DNA of 64,000 bases from Yponomeuta sedellus (GCA_934045075.1 OW203722.1:21970429-22034428), one strand, 5' to 3'. Positions 10,916 through 21,939 are shown, numbered from the stretch's first letter. Program-made: numbers and translations. The notes: generated from the letters alone by a model not told the origin.

Positions 10916-11282
10916 GTTTCTCATCACCAAAGGTGCCGGAACCATTTGTTACATATTCAAAACGGCGCCTGTCTAGTCATTCATCTTGCAGCCATTGACT
11001 AGCCGTGTCGTCTATCAATTTGGCTCTCTGTCGCCGATAGATCAAGCGTCTTAGGGCACATGAATAGGCCTTTGATGTGGGTGTACGAAATTACTCCGTA
11101 GTTAAGGCTCTTTCCTTTGGCGCCCCTTTCGTTTGCTCACACATATTTAATGATTGTAAAAGAAAAGTATACAAGTTTCCAAAAATAAGTTTACGCTTTC
11201 AATAAAATGTAGTTGAAGGCGGAACTAGAAAATAAAATTACAGACATTCAAGCATGTTTTAATTTTCATATACCTATATATT

Positions 11283-11678
11283 GGCCTTTTTTCATCTACT
11301 TAATGAGATGATTTATACAGCGTCCAGTGGTATCTTCACTCACACACTAGATGGGTGAAGGGACCACTCCGACGCTGTAGTGCCTGGGACATGGTTTTAT
11401 AGATGGTTTTGAGGCTTGCCCAGCACCTATACCATCCTGACAGCTTAGTCAGCCTAGCCCACAGGAAAGACTAGTCAATACGTGCGGAGCCAACCAAGCC
11501 GCGGGTTTCCTCACGATGTTTTCCTTCACCGTTAGCGTGTGGTATTGCGACTAAAAATTCGCAAATGTACGTAGCTTTGAAATTAAACAAAGTCATTGGT
11601 ACATGCCCGCACTCGGGATCGAACCTGGGGCTTTCGCTTGCCAGTCCATGGTTCTACCCACTGAGCTACCACCGCTTA
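11283..11678 (-). mobile_element. SINE-A, nearly full-length
   Basis: It matches the 6853-7262 copy from its tail (ggccttttttcatctac) to the tRNA-like head (ggttctacccactgagctac read in reverse; B box ggatcgaacc at ~11617-11626). Divergence from the reference is low. Confidence 0.9.
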
Positions 11679-12130
11679 CCTAGACCGTAAATATAAACAT
11701 AGCCTAAGAAGTTTACGATTTTAGTAACATATTTATTGAATCTACCATAAACTAAGTGCAAGCTAACAGAAATACGTTTGAAACTTACAACAATTTTAAT
11801 ACGTTGCATTTGTGTACAAAAATTTACAGTTGAGATTTTTCTAGCATACTCGTATTTGTCTAAAATACTCGTATCATAATCATGATAATCATTACATTAC
11901 ACAATATTGTGTTTTATGCTGGGTAAGACTTAGACACGGCTTAGCCATGGTCTATATTTAGACACTCGAAAAGTGCTGTTGAGCAAAAGTAGCTTAAAAA
12001 AACTTGTATTGTGGTAAACACATTTTGAAACTCTTGCCCAAGACCTGTCTAATTTTTTTGTAGTAAGACGGATAGTATGAAATTAGTTAAGATTGCATGC
12101 TTTTATGACTATTCAGTTTCCTTTAGAGAC

Positions 12131-12360
12131 TATTTTTATTTTTAATGCACCAACCCGTGCTAAGGAACAAATTTAAAAACCTATTTAGAGGCTAAAAATT
12201 TTTTTTTTTTTTTAGAATATTGTAAAGAGGTTCGAAATTTCACTGATGCCGTGAGTCGCCCATTGGCTCAATTGGTAGAGCGCTGGTACGGATAGCCAGA
12301 GGTTGCGGGTTTGAATCCCGGCATGGGTGAAAATTTTTAGCCTCTAAATAGGTTTTTTTT
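12131..12360 (+). mobile_element. Family T retroposon, asymmetric snap-back copy
   Basis: The left arm carries the T-rich terminus 'tatttttatttttaatgcac', 'aacccgtgctaaggaacaa' and 'aaaacctatttagaggct', then a T run. The right arm carries the whole tRNA-like part (12250-12330, B box gggtttgaatcc) and 'ttagcctctaaatagg'. The tRNA-like segment is kept only on one arm. Confidence 0.85.
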
Positions 12361-12857
12361 ATAGATTCTTTTTAAGTTTTTCTTGCTATTTGGGGCCTGC
12401 GTAAAATAAAATAAAGTTTTCCTTAGCAATGAACATTTTCAGTTGAATTTGTTTGTAAATGTTTTTTTCACATCCTGTTTACTCTTCGTTCGTCGCAATT
12501 CGACCAAGGTTAACAACTTTTAAATCGCGCTCAAAGTAATTTACGGTGTTTCGCTAATGCAACTTAAGTACCGCTGTGTGTTTAGTTAATTGGGGGAATG
12601 GTTTTAGCGCGGTGCACGCATTATGTGCCGCGGGAGATGGAAGTTTGTATCATTTCGTAGTTTTAAGCAGACACAGGAGTAACATTTTTGCTTTGGCTTT
12701 AGAAATAATTATTCGCGTGAAGGATCCTAATGGGCCCCGGTCGCGTAATGGGCTGTCTGACCTTTCGCGGCTTTTAAGGTGAGATAGCGATGCATTGTGT
12801 TTATCTTCCTAATGATCTCCACTGAATGTATACAAAATTTATGCGTTGAAATGTGAA

Positions 12858-13003
12858 AATTACTTTGCTAAGTTCCGCCAAAAATCTCAGAAGCACCCAT
12901 GCGGTTAGTAATGCAAATTGTTTCAAGCAGAGGCAAGGCACGAACACACCACCTAACTAACTAACCTCATGGTGCTTCTGTGATTTTTGGCGGAATTTCT
13001 TCT
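12858..13003. repeat. Fold-back repeat, family E
   Basis: 'ttccgccaaaaatctcagaa' near 12877 is answered by 'gtgatttttggcggaa' near 12980-12995, with 'gcaccatgcggttag'-like inner arms. Related single-arm copies are at 37123-37310, 44850-44985 and 48805-49045. Confidence 0.75.
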
Positions 13004-13006
13004 TCG

Positions 13007-13265
13007 TCTTCAGGCTATATTAGTCCACTGCTAGACATAGCCCTTCCCTAATGAGCGCCATAGCGCAAGGTTGTGCCGTCATTGGGGTGTAATGCCCATA
13101 ATCCCCACGCTGGGCATGCGGGTTGGGATCGCAGTTTGTTGGAATTGTTCTGCAGGGGGCGCTTCTGCCCATCCCCCGGTTTGTATCCCTTAGTCACCTT
13201 TTACGACACCCGCGGGAAGAATTTGGCTTGGTGCTATTCTCTAAGCCGACACCACATAGCAATTT
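13007..13265 (+). repeat. Interspersed repeat family F
   Basis: Signature segments are 'tccactgctagacatagccc', 'ttccctaatgagcgccatag', 'cccataatccccacgctggg', 'gcagggggcgcttctgccc' and 'cttttacgacacccgcggg'. A close second copy is at 46103-46350, with partial copies at 14448-14500, 31183-31230, 56170-56345 and 56808-56870. It is probably the 3' region of a LINE; class not proven. Confidence 0.75.
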
Positions 13266-13284
13266 AGCAAAGTATTTTTCACAT

Positions 13285-13460
13285 TTCGCGCCTCCAAACG
13301 CCAGCCTCTCAATAAGAAGGTCGTGTGTTTGAATCCCGGTATGTACCAATGACTTCGTTTTCTAAGTTATGTAGATTTGTGAACTTATAGTATCAACACC
13401 TGTTACAGTACCTATAAAACACGCCAACGGTAAAGGAAAAAATCGTGCGGAAACCCTAGT
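13285..13460 (+). mobile_element. SINE-B-like fragment
   Basis: It contains 'aaggtcgtgtgtttgaatcc', 'ggtatgtaccaatgac', 'taagttatgtagatttgtg' and a decayed 'acggtaaaggaaaaaatcgt'. This is SINE-B without its distal end. Confidence 0.65.
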
Positions 13461-13848
13461 GTCTAAAGAGTTGACATACATTAGAACTTGGCCTAATTTA
13501 TGCAAACGCGATTCCACTAAAACACCCCTAGAGGCAATTTCTCTTATTCTGTGGTCACCTACGTCTATTCCTTGTAAAATCTCCAGACTATTTTAGTGAG
13601 CGTTTCTAGAGTGATTTATGGAGTAGTGTTTTTTATAAATAAGGCCGTAAATTTTATTACTTTTGCTTAAACTTTAGTTGAGAATTGACGATTCAGAGTG
13701 CGACTATCTATTGACATGCGAAATTTAAATGTATATATTGACGGTGCTGATAGACTACCAATTTACAGTTCCGTTCGGAGTTTCTTTGCTCGGAGTTCCT
13801 TTTGCTCGTATACTCTTATTACTAATGAATTTCAACAAACTTTAGAGG

Positions 13849-14026
13849 TTATACTATTTTTATTTTTAATGCACTAACCCGTGATAAGGACAAATTTAAA
13901 AAACCTATTTAGAGGCTAAAAATTTCACCCATGCCGGGATTCGAACCCGCAACCTCTAGCTATCCGTGCCAGAGGTTGAAATTGAGGCATGGGTGAAATT
14001 TTTAGCCTTTAAATAGGGTTTTTTTT
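13849..14026. mobile_element. Family T snap-back retroposon with 12-bp TSD
   Basis: It starts 'ttatactatttttattttt', passes the minus-sense tRNA-like segment (13928-13975) and returns through 'gcatgggtgaaatttttagc' to 'aaatagggttttttt'. The flanking duplication aaactttagagg occurs at 13837-13848 and 14027-14038. The second arm lacks most of the tRNA-like segment. Confidence 0.88.
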
Positions 14027-14284
14027 AAACTTTAGAGGATTCACGATTCTGAGTATTCCAATCTATTGACCGACACTACCAAAATGCGGAAACAACGAGT
14101 CCACCCACTATGAACTTACTATGCTCGGAGTCTCCGTAACGAGAAAATCAACCAAATAAATAAAGCTATGCAGATTGGTAAATTAAAAAGGCAGTGGGCT
14201 GGTAATATCAGGCAAAAACATTTATCACATTGGATACAATTTCCTCGAGGTGATAGAAACTAGCAAATAGCAACATATGTATAG

Positions 14285-14556
14285 TCTGTTAGCTTTTAGA
14301 ATATATTTCGGGTTCTATAGTAGAGCTTTGGTTTTCGCCGAAAGCACACGAGTGTAATACTACTTCCTGCTCTGTGTGTCATATTAGTTCCGATTTCAAA
14401 CTTAAGTGTAATATTAGTTCGGATATTTCTATAACACGAATATATTTAGGGGAGGGCTATGTCTAGCAGTGGACTAGTATATAGCCTGACGACGACGACG
14501 AATATATCCGATTCTATCCGATATTAGCCGAGGTACATTCTAAAAGCTAACAGACT
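14285..14556. mobile_element. MITE family M with nested family F fragment
   Basis: The termini are 'agtctgttagcttttagaat' (from ~14283) and its reverse complement ending at ~14558 ('attctaaaagctaacagact'). Inside at 14448-14500 lies a minus-strand family F piece ('ggggagggctatgtctagca'), which is a nested insertion or capture. Related elements are at 28799-29000, 51716-51928 and 61600-61925. Confidence 0.75.
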
Positions 14557-14769
14557 GTACACATACGTACATACCTAAATAGATACATACATATCGTATA
14601 CAAAAACTAACGACTGGAACCCGGAGAGGTAAGCAGGGTGAGCTTGCTACTTGCCACGATCCAGACCATCGCCCAGAAAAAACTCGATCGCCGCGCTTAC
14701 ACTAAAACAGACTGACTCGGTGTTTTCCTTTAGGTAACCATTGTATTTATTGCTGTTGTTGCATTCATT

Positions 14770-14835
14770 CAGTGGTACAGCAACAGAACGCCGGCTTCTC
14801 ACTCGGGAGGTCGTGCGTTCGAATCCCGCAGGTAC
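14770..14835 (+). repeat. tRNA-like SINE-B head
   Basis: 'gccggcttctcactcgggag' and 'gtcgtgcgttcgaatccc' match the tRNA-related head of SINE-B (49065-49125). It directly abuts the next 5S-type SINE in inverted orientation. Confidence 0.6.
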
Positions 14836-14837
14836 TC

Positions 14838-15162
14838 GATATCAACACTTGTATGTCCCCATTGCTAGGACACGGGTCTTTTCCTGCATCGCAGAGAGGA
14901 TTAGACCATACTCCACCACGGGGGCCAAGTCTGGGTTGGCGGAGGATTGTAAGACAGTGGCAGGCCTTGCTATCAGAAGTTATCAAGCCGCCCATAAGAC
15001 CTCTGACTTGGCTTAACGAGTGCCATCGCATGACAGCCGGCACCAACGGCTTAGCGTGCCTTGCGAAGCACGGAAGCGCTCGGAAAATTTCCACTAGCGT
15101 TAGTCACGGGCCGGTCACCCTGCACCTGACCGCGCCTGTTGTTGCTAACTCAAGTGATTAAT
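14838..15162 (-). mobile_element. 5S-type SINE (family S)
   Basis: It runs from the 3' end 'gatatcaacacttgtatgtc' back to the promoter-like block, where the minus strand reads 'gcaacaacaggcgcggtcag' followed by 'gtgcagg'. The outermost 5' part of the family ('cgctcgtggcc…') is missing. Confidence 0.85.
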
Positions 15163-15404
15163 TATTACTTATGACTTGGTTTTCTAAATAATGTATATTT
15201 ATGGAATTATATATAATAGCAACATCACTCATTAGTCCGCTTTATTCCGCATACTCCGCAGCAATACCAACCTGAGTTTCTGTATTGTTCACATATCTTA
15301 GTGGTTAAAATTGCAAATCTTCCGTGGGCACACGTCGTGATTAACCCCATACCTTTCAAACAAGGCCCATGCCCTATAGTAAGATGTTTATTGGCTGCAT
15401 TATT

Positions 15405-15545
15405 ATACATACATAACCTCACGCCTGTATCTCAGAGGGGTAGGCAGAGACCAGCGACTTCCACTTGCCACGATCCTGGCAGATCACCTTCGCTTCATCA
15501 CGTCCATAAGTCGTTGATACTTTCAGCGACTAATGAAGTAAAAGT
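15405..15545 (-). pseudogene. RTE-type LINE, reverse-transcriptase C-terminus relic
   Basis: It matches the minus strand of the C-terminal block found at 30360-30480: 'cataacctcacgcctgtatc', 'agaggggtaggcagagacca' and 'acttgccacgatcctgg' correspond to the peptide pattern …CQDRSKWQSLVSAYPSG. It is short and broken. Confidence 0.7.
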
Positions 15546-15654
15546 TTCGTGAGCACACATTATTAACTTAATAACAGCGCGCGGCGCGCTCGCCCGCAGT
15601 CAAAGACGAGCAAGCGACGACGCGAGCTCCCTCTCCACTCACCATGATTCGTTA

Positions 15655-15996
15655 ACCACCCTTGTATGTCCCCACTACTGGAGCACGGGTGTCCTCCTGC
15701 ATCGCAGGAAGGTTAGGCCACACTCCACCACGGTGACCAAGTCCGGGTTGGTAGAGGATTGTAAGACAGTAGCGGGCCTTACTGTCAGGAGTTATCAAGC
15801 CGCCCATAAGGCCTCTGACATGGCTTAACGACTGCCATTATTTGACAGCCGGCACCAACGGCTTAACGTGCCTTGCGCTCAGAAAAGTGCCACTAGCGGT
15901 AGCCACAGGACGCTCACCCATCCTGTACCTGACCGCGCCTGTTGTTGCTTAACCAAGTGATTGATTCCAATCACTCGGTTCGCCTAGGCCACGAGC
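15655..15996 (-). mobile_element. 5S-type SINE (family S), near full-length
   Basis: It extends from 'cccttgtatgtccccact' to 'gcctaggccacgagcgcttt', which on the minus strand is the family 5' end 'aaagcgctcgtggcctaggc'. The promoter-like part on the minus strand reads 'ggttaagcaacaacaggcgc', then 'ggtcaggtacaggatgggtg'. This is close to the internal control region of insect 5S rRNA as I know it. Confidence 0.87.
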
Positions 15997-16439
15997 GCTT
16001 TTATGATTAAATTCTGCGTATCAGAGCGAAACCTGGTCGAACTATGATTAAGCGAATCAGAGCGAAACCTGGTCGAACTCTTCCGACAAAAATCAACTAA
16101 GAGAATCTAGAATTACAATGATTAATGAAGTCTTTCACTTGAGCTGTAAAACAATGTCACATCGCGAGTCCGGCAAAGCTTTCGCGCGTCGCTACTTTGT
16201 AAACACTAACACACAAGGGTTGGGCCCTTTAGACCGGCCAGCTTATCAATCGTGGTCTTAACAGCTCAGCTGTTCCGCCGTTATTGGTTTAGGCCGGGCG
16301 CGGCCTTCATTCAATTTGAGGCCTTGCGAAAAATCGCCTTGTCTGTCCACGTGTCGCTGTGACCCGCCCAACACCAGGGGGGTTATGCTGGTATAGCTTG
16401 TACACGGCGGTTTGGGATTTTTTTATGTTTATTTACTCA
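15997..16439. other. Unassigned, relatively GC-rich stretch with a short tandem motif
   Basis: A 25-bp motif beginning 'aatcagagcgaaacctgg' is present twice at 16018-16080. 16150-16370 is less AT-rich but has no supported frame. Confidence 0.5.
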
Positions 16440-16645
16440 GTGACGTCCCAGGCGTACATACATCCACCAAATAGGGGATGTTTTAGCAAAGGGGAAAATA
16501 ATAAGTACCCGGAACGGCGTGCGTGCATGCAACGACTTATGGACGTTGATGAAGCGAAGGTGATCTTTCAGGATCGTGGCAAGTGTCAGTCCCTGGTCTC
16601 TGCCTACCCCTCTGGGCGTGAGGTTATGTATGTATGTATTTATTC
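16440..16645 (+). pseudogene. RTE-type LINE C-terminal relic
   Basis: The plus strand encodes a broken version of the same C-terminal block: ACMQRLMDVDEAKVIFQDRG, then CQSLVSAYPSG. It has frame breaks and ends in 'atgtatgtatgtatt'. Confidence 0.75.
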
Positions 16646-16671
16646 ACCTTAAAAATCTTTATAGTAAGAAT

Positions 16672-16990
16672 CGCTCGTAGACCCGGCTGCCTGAGTCACC
16701 TTAAACGATCACGAAGGTTAAGCAACAAAGGGCGCTCAGTGCATGGATTCGTGAGCGTCTATGACTAACGCTAGTGGCATTTTTTCGAGCGGTTCCGTGA
16801 TTCGCAATCGGCTGCCGTCGATAGATGGCAGTCGTTAAGCCAAGTCAGAGGCCTTAAGGCGGCTTGAAAACTTCTGATAGTAAGACCAGCCACTAGTCTT
16901 GCAATACTCCACCAATCCTTGGCCCCCATGGTAGAGTATAACCTATACCTTGGGGGCTTTAGAGAAGAGACCTGCACCCCTCGGTGGGAC
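16672..16990 (+). mobile_element. 5S-type SINE, second subfamily
   Basis: The head contains 'gatcacgaaggttaagcaac' followed by 'aaagggcgctcagtgcatgg', the closest match in the window to the 5S rRNA C-box region. The body continues 'gctagtggcattttttcgag', 'atggcagtcgttaagcc', 'gcaatactccaccaatcc' and 'gagacctgcacccctcggtg'. The related copies at 9165 and 37668 share its diagnostic 'gactagtggctgg'-type body. Confidence 0.8.
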
Positions 16991-16991
16991 C

Positions 16992-17245
16992 ATATTGACG
17001 GCCTCGGTGGCGCAGTGGTTTGGCACGCTGCTGTTAAACCGAAGGTCTCGGGTTCGATCCCCGGCCGGGTCAAACTAGGAAACGAACTTTTCTAGTTTGT
17101 CTCGGGTCTTGGATGTTATTTATGTATTTATTGTATTAAATCTATCGTCGAGTTAGCACCTATAACAGAAGTCGTTTAGTTGTACTTATTATAGGGCTAA
17201 TACGAGATCTGTGTAATATGTCCATGAATATTTATTGGGTTGATA
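16992..17245 (+). mobile_element. tRNA-derived SINE (family C)
   Basis: The head has an A box (tggcgcagtgg, ~16999) and a perfect B box (ggttcgatccc, ~17050). The body 'gtttgtctcgggtcttggat' and 'tatttatgtatttattgtat' follows, ending near 'gtccatgaatatttattggg'. It is the only copy in the window, inserted next to the preceding SINE. Confidence 0.75.
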
Positions 17246-17529
17246 ATGATGAAGTTGGTGAGTAGTCTTTCGTTCGGTCAAATTTATCAAATGTCCCATT
17301 TATAGAGTGAGGGCCGTGCCTAGTAGAATAAGTCACGTTTTGTTAGCACGAAACGGGTTAACGTCGTTTTGTATGGTTGTTATGTTTTTATTTTATTCTG
17401 CAATGAGTGATGAGTGTTCTCTGTCAACGTTTGAAGGCTAATAAGCTTATAGTATTGACCTTTTGATTTTCTTCTTGCATTTCATTCCGTTTTCTATTTC
17501 CCAAATGTATACTTCTGCAAATTTCTAGT

Positions 17530-17712
17530 AGTTCTACCACAGGCTAACGCTGAAAAAAAACATCTTGAGGAAACCCTGTATTAACCTGTCTTTTCTGTCA
17601 GGGAGGCTGACTAAGCCATCAGAATGAGATGCTGGTCTCTGAACCGTCAGGATCGTAGTGAATTGCAGACCCTGGTTTCTCTGCTTACCCCTTAGGGACA
17701 CAGGCGTGAGTT
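17530..17712 (+). mobile_element. Degraded SINE-A fragment
   Basis: Weak similarity: 'taccacaggctaacgctgaa', 'catcttgaggaaaccc', 'acctgtcttttctgtcaggg' and 'gactaagccatcagaatg' parallel the middle of SINE-A. The end fuses into an RTE C-terminal-like tail ('ctgcttacccctta'). Confidence 0.5.
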
Positions 17713-17752
17713 TATTTATCTACGAGGATATTTTATTACACCATAACATAAT

Positions 17753-17900
17753 ATAACATTAACATACATGCACATACATTGCTTCTGGCCCCACACTAGG
17801 ACAGCCTGTGTCGTGGGAAACAACGAGATCACAAACCTGTAGACATCCAAGACCTGGGGTTTTTTTGTCCCCAGCCGGGGTTCATGTACAGGTTAACCTG
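17753..17900 (-). mobile_element. tRNA-derived SINE family D, partial
   Basis: 'cattgcttctggccccacac', 'gtagacatccaagacctggg' and 'gtccccagccggggttc' match the copy at 53823-54031. It is truncated inside the tRNA-like head. Confidence 0.7.
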
Positions 17901-19184
17901 CTGCTCACTGCAGGTTCACGATATTCATTGTAGATTTGGTGTTTAGTCACTTTTCGATCCTTATTGATAATACGTATCCAGTGAAAAGTATTGAAAAAAC
18001 CTTTTAAATTTTATTGGAAAATGCAAATCAAAATGCATCGCATTGTTTCACTCTTTTATTAAAAAAAAACGTTAACAATGCAGTGTGATCATTATTGAAT
18101 ATTGGAGCCGTGTTGCAGAAAAATAACTCCTCTTCACCGGTACTTTTCACTCAAACTAAAACTCGAATGTATTTGTCTCATAACCCCAAAAGAGAAAAAA
18201 TACTCCGAATCATCTAAAATTATGTAGATTCTGAGAAGAAAAATATTTGTTTTAATTTTATGAAATCTTTATGCTTTTGCCTAGCAGTGGCTCAAATACG
18301 GCTGCCAAACAAAGTTATGAAAAGAAAGGTAAATCCAAAATTATTTTCTACATTACTCGCATCCGTGTATGCATATCATAACACGACTGACGCAATATAA
18401 TTTGTTATGGGTTCACTTAGTACGTACCTACCGTAAAGCCGCAGCAGGCTGCCGTAGACCACAGGTAGTTCCGAGCACGCAATAATGAAAGTTGGCCTCA
18501 ACAAACCGTTGTCAGCGTGGGACTTCACTGAAAAACTCTTTACAAAAACCAAACACCCGTCTGTAAAAATGCGAAAATTCAACGGGCGAGACGTTAAATT
18601 TATTATAAGTTAAGGTAAGTTGTATCCTCTTGCTGATGTTCAAAATTTGTTGGTGACAACGGAATTATCTATTTATGACATTTTTAATTTTTTTCGGTGC
18701 CCATACTCTCTCTCTGAGAGTTTATGAATGTTTATAAGCTACACAAAAATACTTTTTTTGTATTGGGTTTTTTTTTATTTATTCGTTACCAGTAACTCGT
18801 CGCTATAATGTATGATCTTCATGTTTCCTTAAAGAAAATAATAGTTAGATTTTGACTGACAAAATATCCGCTTTTGATACCAAAACTATCGTGAGCACTA
18901 CACATTCTTAACAAAATTTCGAAATCACGTGCTTGAATTTTTGTCCGGAGAACTCAACCAGATTTCGACTCGATTTTCGATTATTCGCCGAGCTTAATCA
19001 TGGTTAGTTGAGACGAAACCAGATTTGAGCAAGTAATTCCGGAATGAAGTAAAGAAAATGTCGGTTGACTTCATACAACCAGTAATTTTCATGTTTGCCA
19101 CGTCATTTGCCAAAATTGCTTGAGTCGTTTAGCCTCCGCATGTTCGTATAATGACAAACATTATATTACATAACACACACACAC
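17901..19184. other. Unassigned stretch
   Basis: AT-rich, stops in all frames, no recognised repeat. A short (ac)n occurs at ~19172-19183. Confidence 0.5.
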
Positions 19185-19345
19185 AGCTAGTTAGATCTGA
19201 GATTTTCCGCGTTAAGCCTCATAGTTGGGCCATTGTACGTAATGAGCGCTGAGTTATGTTACCATTTCAGATAATAGGATTTCCTCACGATGTTTTCCTT
19301 CACACTTCGATAACGAGCGTATAACTTCACTAATGTACATAACGT
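19185..19345 (-). mobile_element. SINE-B fragment
   Basis: 'gcctcatagttgggccattg', 'accatttcagataataggat' and 'ttcctcacgatgttttcctt' match SINE-B in reverse. The (ATAC)n tract begins 20 bp further on. Confidence 0.75.
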
Positions 19346-19364
19346 AGAAAACAAACAACTATGG

Positions 19365-19530
19365 ATACATACATACATACATACATACATACATACATAC
19401 ATACATACATACATACATACATACATACATACATACATACATACATACATACATACATACATACATACATACATACATACATACATACATACATACATAC
19501 ATACATACATACATACATACATACATACAT
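19365..19530. repeat. (ATAC)n microsatellite, ~41 copies
   Basis: Uninterrupted tetranucleotide tract of about 166 bp. Open frames through it (MYVC or YIHT repeats) are not coding. Confidence 0.98.
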
Positions 19531-19984
19531 GCATAAACGTGTTTGCTTTCGCGGTACCGGTAAAAAGGGACAAATGTAAATTGGTATAATACGTGAGGCT
19601 CATTGATCGTTTGACGATGTCAATGAATTAAACGAAATTGACCATGTGCCGGCTAAATAGGACTAAACGACGTGTTTGATCTTTTCGGAATAGGTTCCTA
19701 TAGGACCCTCGTCTGCTTAAAAAGGTTGCTTGTATATTTTGTATCAAAATTTGTTTAGTGGACGGTTGACAAATTGGTGCCTACTCTATTTCACGGAATC
19801 TGTCATTTAGTTTTAAATTTAAATTAAACTCCTTTTATCTTTAAATCCTCTAAGCATAAAATGGTAAGAAATTTTTCATTTATTAACCACTAGCTGGTGC
19901 CGTTGACTTCGTCTGCGCAGGATTAGAATTTCGAGTAGCTTATATTAACGAGGAGTAGAAAAGAACTAACATTCTGAGTATGAA

Positions 19985-20060
19985 GATAAGGTAAGAATAT
20001 TCTTTATTTTACACCAGAAAAAACAAGCAAAAAAGCCTTCGATGGAGGTAAATATTTTTT
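19985..20060 (-). repeat. LINE 3'-end fragment, family K
   Basis: 'aagaatattctttatttt' with 'acaccaga' is the reverse of a polyadenylation-type end (…aataaagaatattctt). Fuller copies are at 20806-21010 and 46888-47085. Confidence 0.55.
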
Positions 20061-20228
20061 GGGTCGTATTTTAAATACATCACACAATACCTTTATAAAT
20101 TGTAGCCTATGTGTTACTTTAATCTGTAAGCTATATTAATGTAAAGTTTCGTTAAAATTCATTCAGTACTTTTTATTTCCAAAAGCGATTTCTTCCCGAC
20201 AACCTAACGATGGAAAAATGCTGAAGGA

Positions 20229-20260
20229 AATGTATGTATGTATGTATGTATGTATGTAGG
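20229..20260. repeat. (TGTA)n microsatellite
   Basis: Seven to eight copies of atgt. Confidence 0.9.
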
Positions 20261-20334
20261 TAGATTTCTTTGATGGTTTATGTAGTTTATTCTTTACATT
20301 ATTAGCTTTTATGTATTTGGGTAGATATCTATTT

Positions 20335-20545
20335 TGGCATGATTTTGTTATCTGTGTAAGTGTATTAGTATGTAGTGTATGTTGTGCACGTGCATAGACC
20401 CGTTTCACATCCCCACTCCAACTCCCCAAGGTTTGCTGGAAGAAATCTCTTACAGAGATAAGCTCGCCTTTGTACATGTATTTTCTTTAATTGTATTTCT
20501 TTTTTGTGTTTTTCGTGTACAATAAAGTATAAGTAAGTAAGAAAT
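20335..20545 (+). repeat. LINE 3' end with (TAAG)n tail
   Basis: 'gctggaagaaatctcttaca', 'gagataagctcgcctttgta' and 'gtgtacaataaagtataagt' are followed by a short taag repeat. A second plus copy ends near 33972 and a minus one is at 1290. The AATAAA-type signal and tandem tail fit a non-LTR element end. Confidence 0.65.
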
Positions 20546-20599
20546 TAGAAAGACAGGTAGCCAGTGCAAATTTGAATATTTTAGATACAAAAGCTCGTT

Positions 20600-20760
20600 T
20601 ATGAACTAACAAAAATGTATTGCATAATCGGAAGAAGGAATTCCTAATCGTATCTCATATCTAAGTAACACTGTACAATGATGTTAGTGTAACTAAACTG
20701 TACGGTGCAACCGCAAATCTTTTGTACAGTCAGCATTTCCATCAATTCACCTAACTGGCG
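20600..20760 (-). repeat. Family K-related LINE end fragment
   Basis: 'aaaatgtattgcataatcgg' followed by 'aagaaggaattcctaat' parallels 26160-26210 ('aatttattgcatcatgggaa', 'gaaggaattac'). Degraded. Confidence 0.45.
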
Positions 20761-20805
20761 CGGAAACAGACTTTAGTTCGCAACTGCCAATCAGCCGCGC
20801 CGCGC

Positions 20806-21010
20806 GTAAGATAAGATAAGATAAGAATATTCTTTATTGTACACTGGAAAAACAACAAATACAAAACAATTGCAAATATACATAGTACAATTGGCGGCCT
20901 TATTGCTAAAAGCAATTTCTTCCAGACAACCTTACGATGGAAAGTTGCTGAAGGAAATTAAAAAGACGGGTAGCCAGTGCAAATTTGAATATTGATACAT
21001 ACTTATACTT
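20806..21010 (-). repeat. LINE 3'-end family K with pentanucleotide tail
   Basis: On the minus strand the element ends '…gtacaataaagaatattctt' followed by three copies of ATCTT (plus strand: aagat x3 at ~20807-20825). The body includes 'tacaattggcggccttattg' and 'ttacgatggaaagttgctg'. Also found at 46888-47085 and 58845-59100. Confidence 0.7.
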
Positions 21011-21064
21011 AATAATAATACACTTACATACCGTTACTTATATAAACTTATAATTTATTATAAA

Positions 21065-21087
21065 CATACATATATATATATATATAT
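21065..21087. repeat. Short (AT)n tract
   Basis: About ten AT dinucleotides. Confidence 0.85.
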
Positions 21088-21435
21088 CTTATAATAAAGT
21101 TATAAGCGCGTACTCATTAGCATTTCATTAAATCATTTCTATCGTTATTAAGTAGCAGTATAATATAGTGATGGTTTAACAGCAATAGAGTGCTTTCATT
21201 CCTAGCAGATAGCACCCCAGCAAGCTACCCCAATTAGCTACCCGGTTACAAGACTATAGCTAATCTCGTAACCAACCGTAAGTGCCGTACCTGATCATAG
21301 CGTGACTAGTAGGCGCTCTTACATAAACTATACAGGAATGTATTAATACAATGTGAAAGCTGCACATTTTAGACTAGTTCATGGAAGTAATTTGCCTTTT
21401 TGGTAACAATACATGGGTAACAAATTATATCATGA

Positions 21436-21726
21436 TATCAACCCTTTGTATGTCCCCACTAATGGGGCACGGGTCTTTCCTGCAACGCAGGAAGGTTAGA
21501 ACATACTCCACCAAGGGGGCCAAGTCCGGGTTGGTGGAGGATCGTAAGGCAGTGGTGGGCCCTACTGTCAGAAGTTATCAAGCCGCCCATAAGGCTTCTG
21601 ACATGGCTAAACGACTGTAATTACATGACAGGCGGCGCCAACGGATAACCGTGCCTTGCGAAGCACGGAAGTGCTCGGAAAGAATGCCATAGCTGTATTC
21701 ACGGGATGGTCACCCATCCAGCACCT
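21436..21726 (-). mobile_element. 5S-type SINE, distal part, interrupted by LINE
   Basis: It runs from 'gatatcaaccctttgtatgt' to 'gatggtcacccatccagcac' and then stops at the poly(T) (minus-strand poly(A)) of the LINE. Its missing promoter-proximal part appears 4.3 kb away at ~26062 ('cagcgcctgttgttgcttaa'). Confidence 0.88.
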
Positions 21727-21903
21727 TTTTTTTTTTTTTAATTTATTTATTTAAGGCACATAAGTGTAAATAGTTAAATTAAACAAATCAAAATCACAAA
21801 AACCTGGGAGGTTTATGCGTGATTTTCGGAGTGCACTCTATACAATACACAACAGTTCATATTATATAATATGGTAATAAACATTAAGTTCATTAACATA
21901 ATC

Positions 21904-21939
21904 CCGGATTCACTTACTCGCTTAAGTAAGTGAATCCGG
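21904..21939. repeat. Perfect hairpin in the LINE 3' UTR
   Basis: Arms of 15 nt (ccggattcacttact and its complement agtaagtgaatccgg) enclose a 6-nt loop. It could be a recognition structure for the element's own RT, or a replication-error palindrome. Confidence 0.9.

Noticed and set aside
12576..12782. 68-aa frame ending near 'ttttaaggtgag', a donor-like site
   Set aside because: No protein motif, no clear acceptor and no neighbouring exon; possible but unsupported.
15560..15660. CpG-rich patch with minus-strand 'atggtgagt' resembling a first-exon donor
   Set aside because: Too short, no open frame with recognisable content; sits between two repeats and may be chance.
17530..17712. Independent new SINE
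   Set aside because: Better explained as an old SINE-A fused to an RTE tail.
19259..19603. MYVC and YIHT repeat frames up to 114 aa
   Set aside because: Translation of the (ATAC)n tract.
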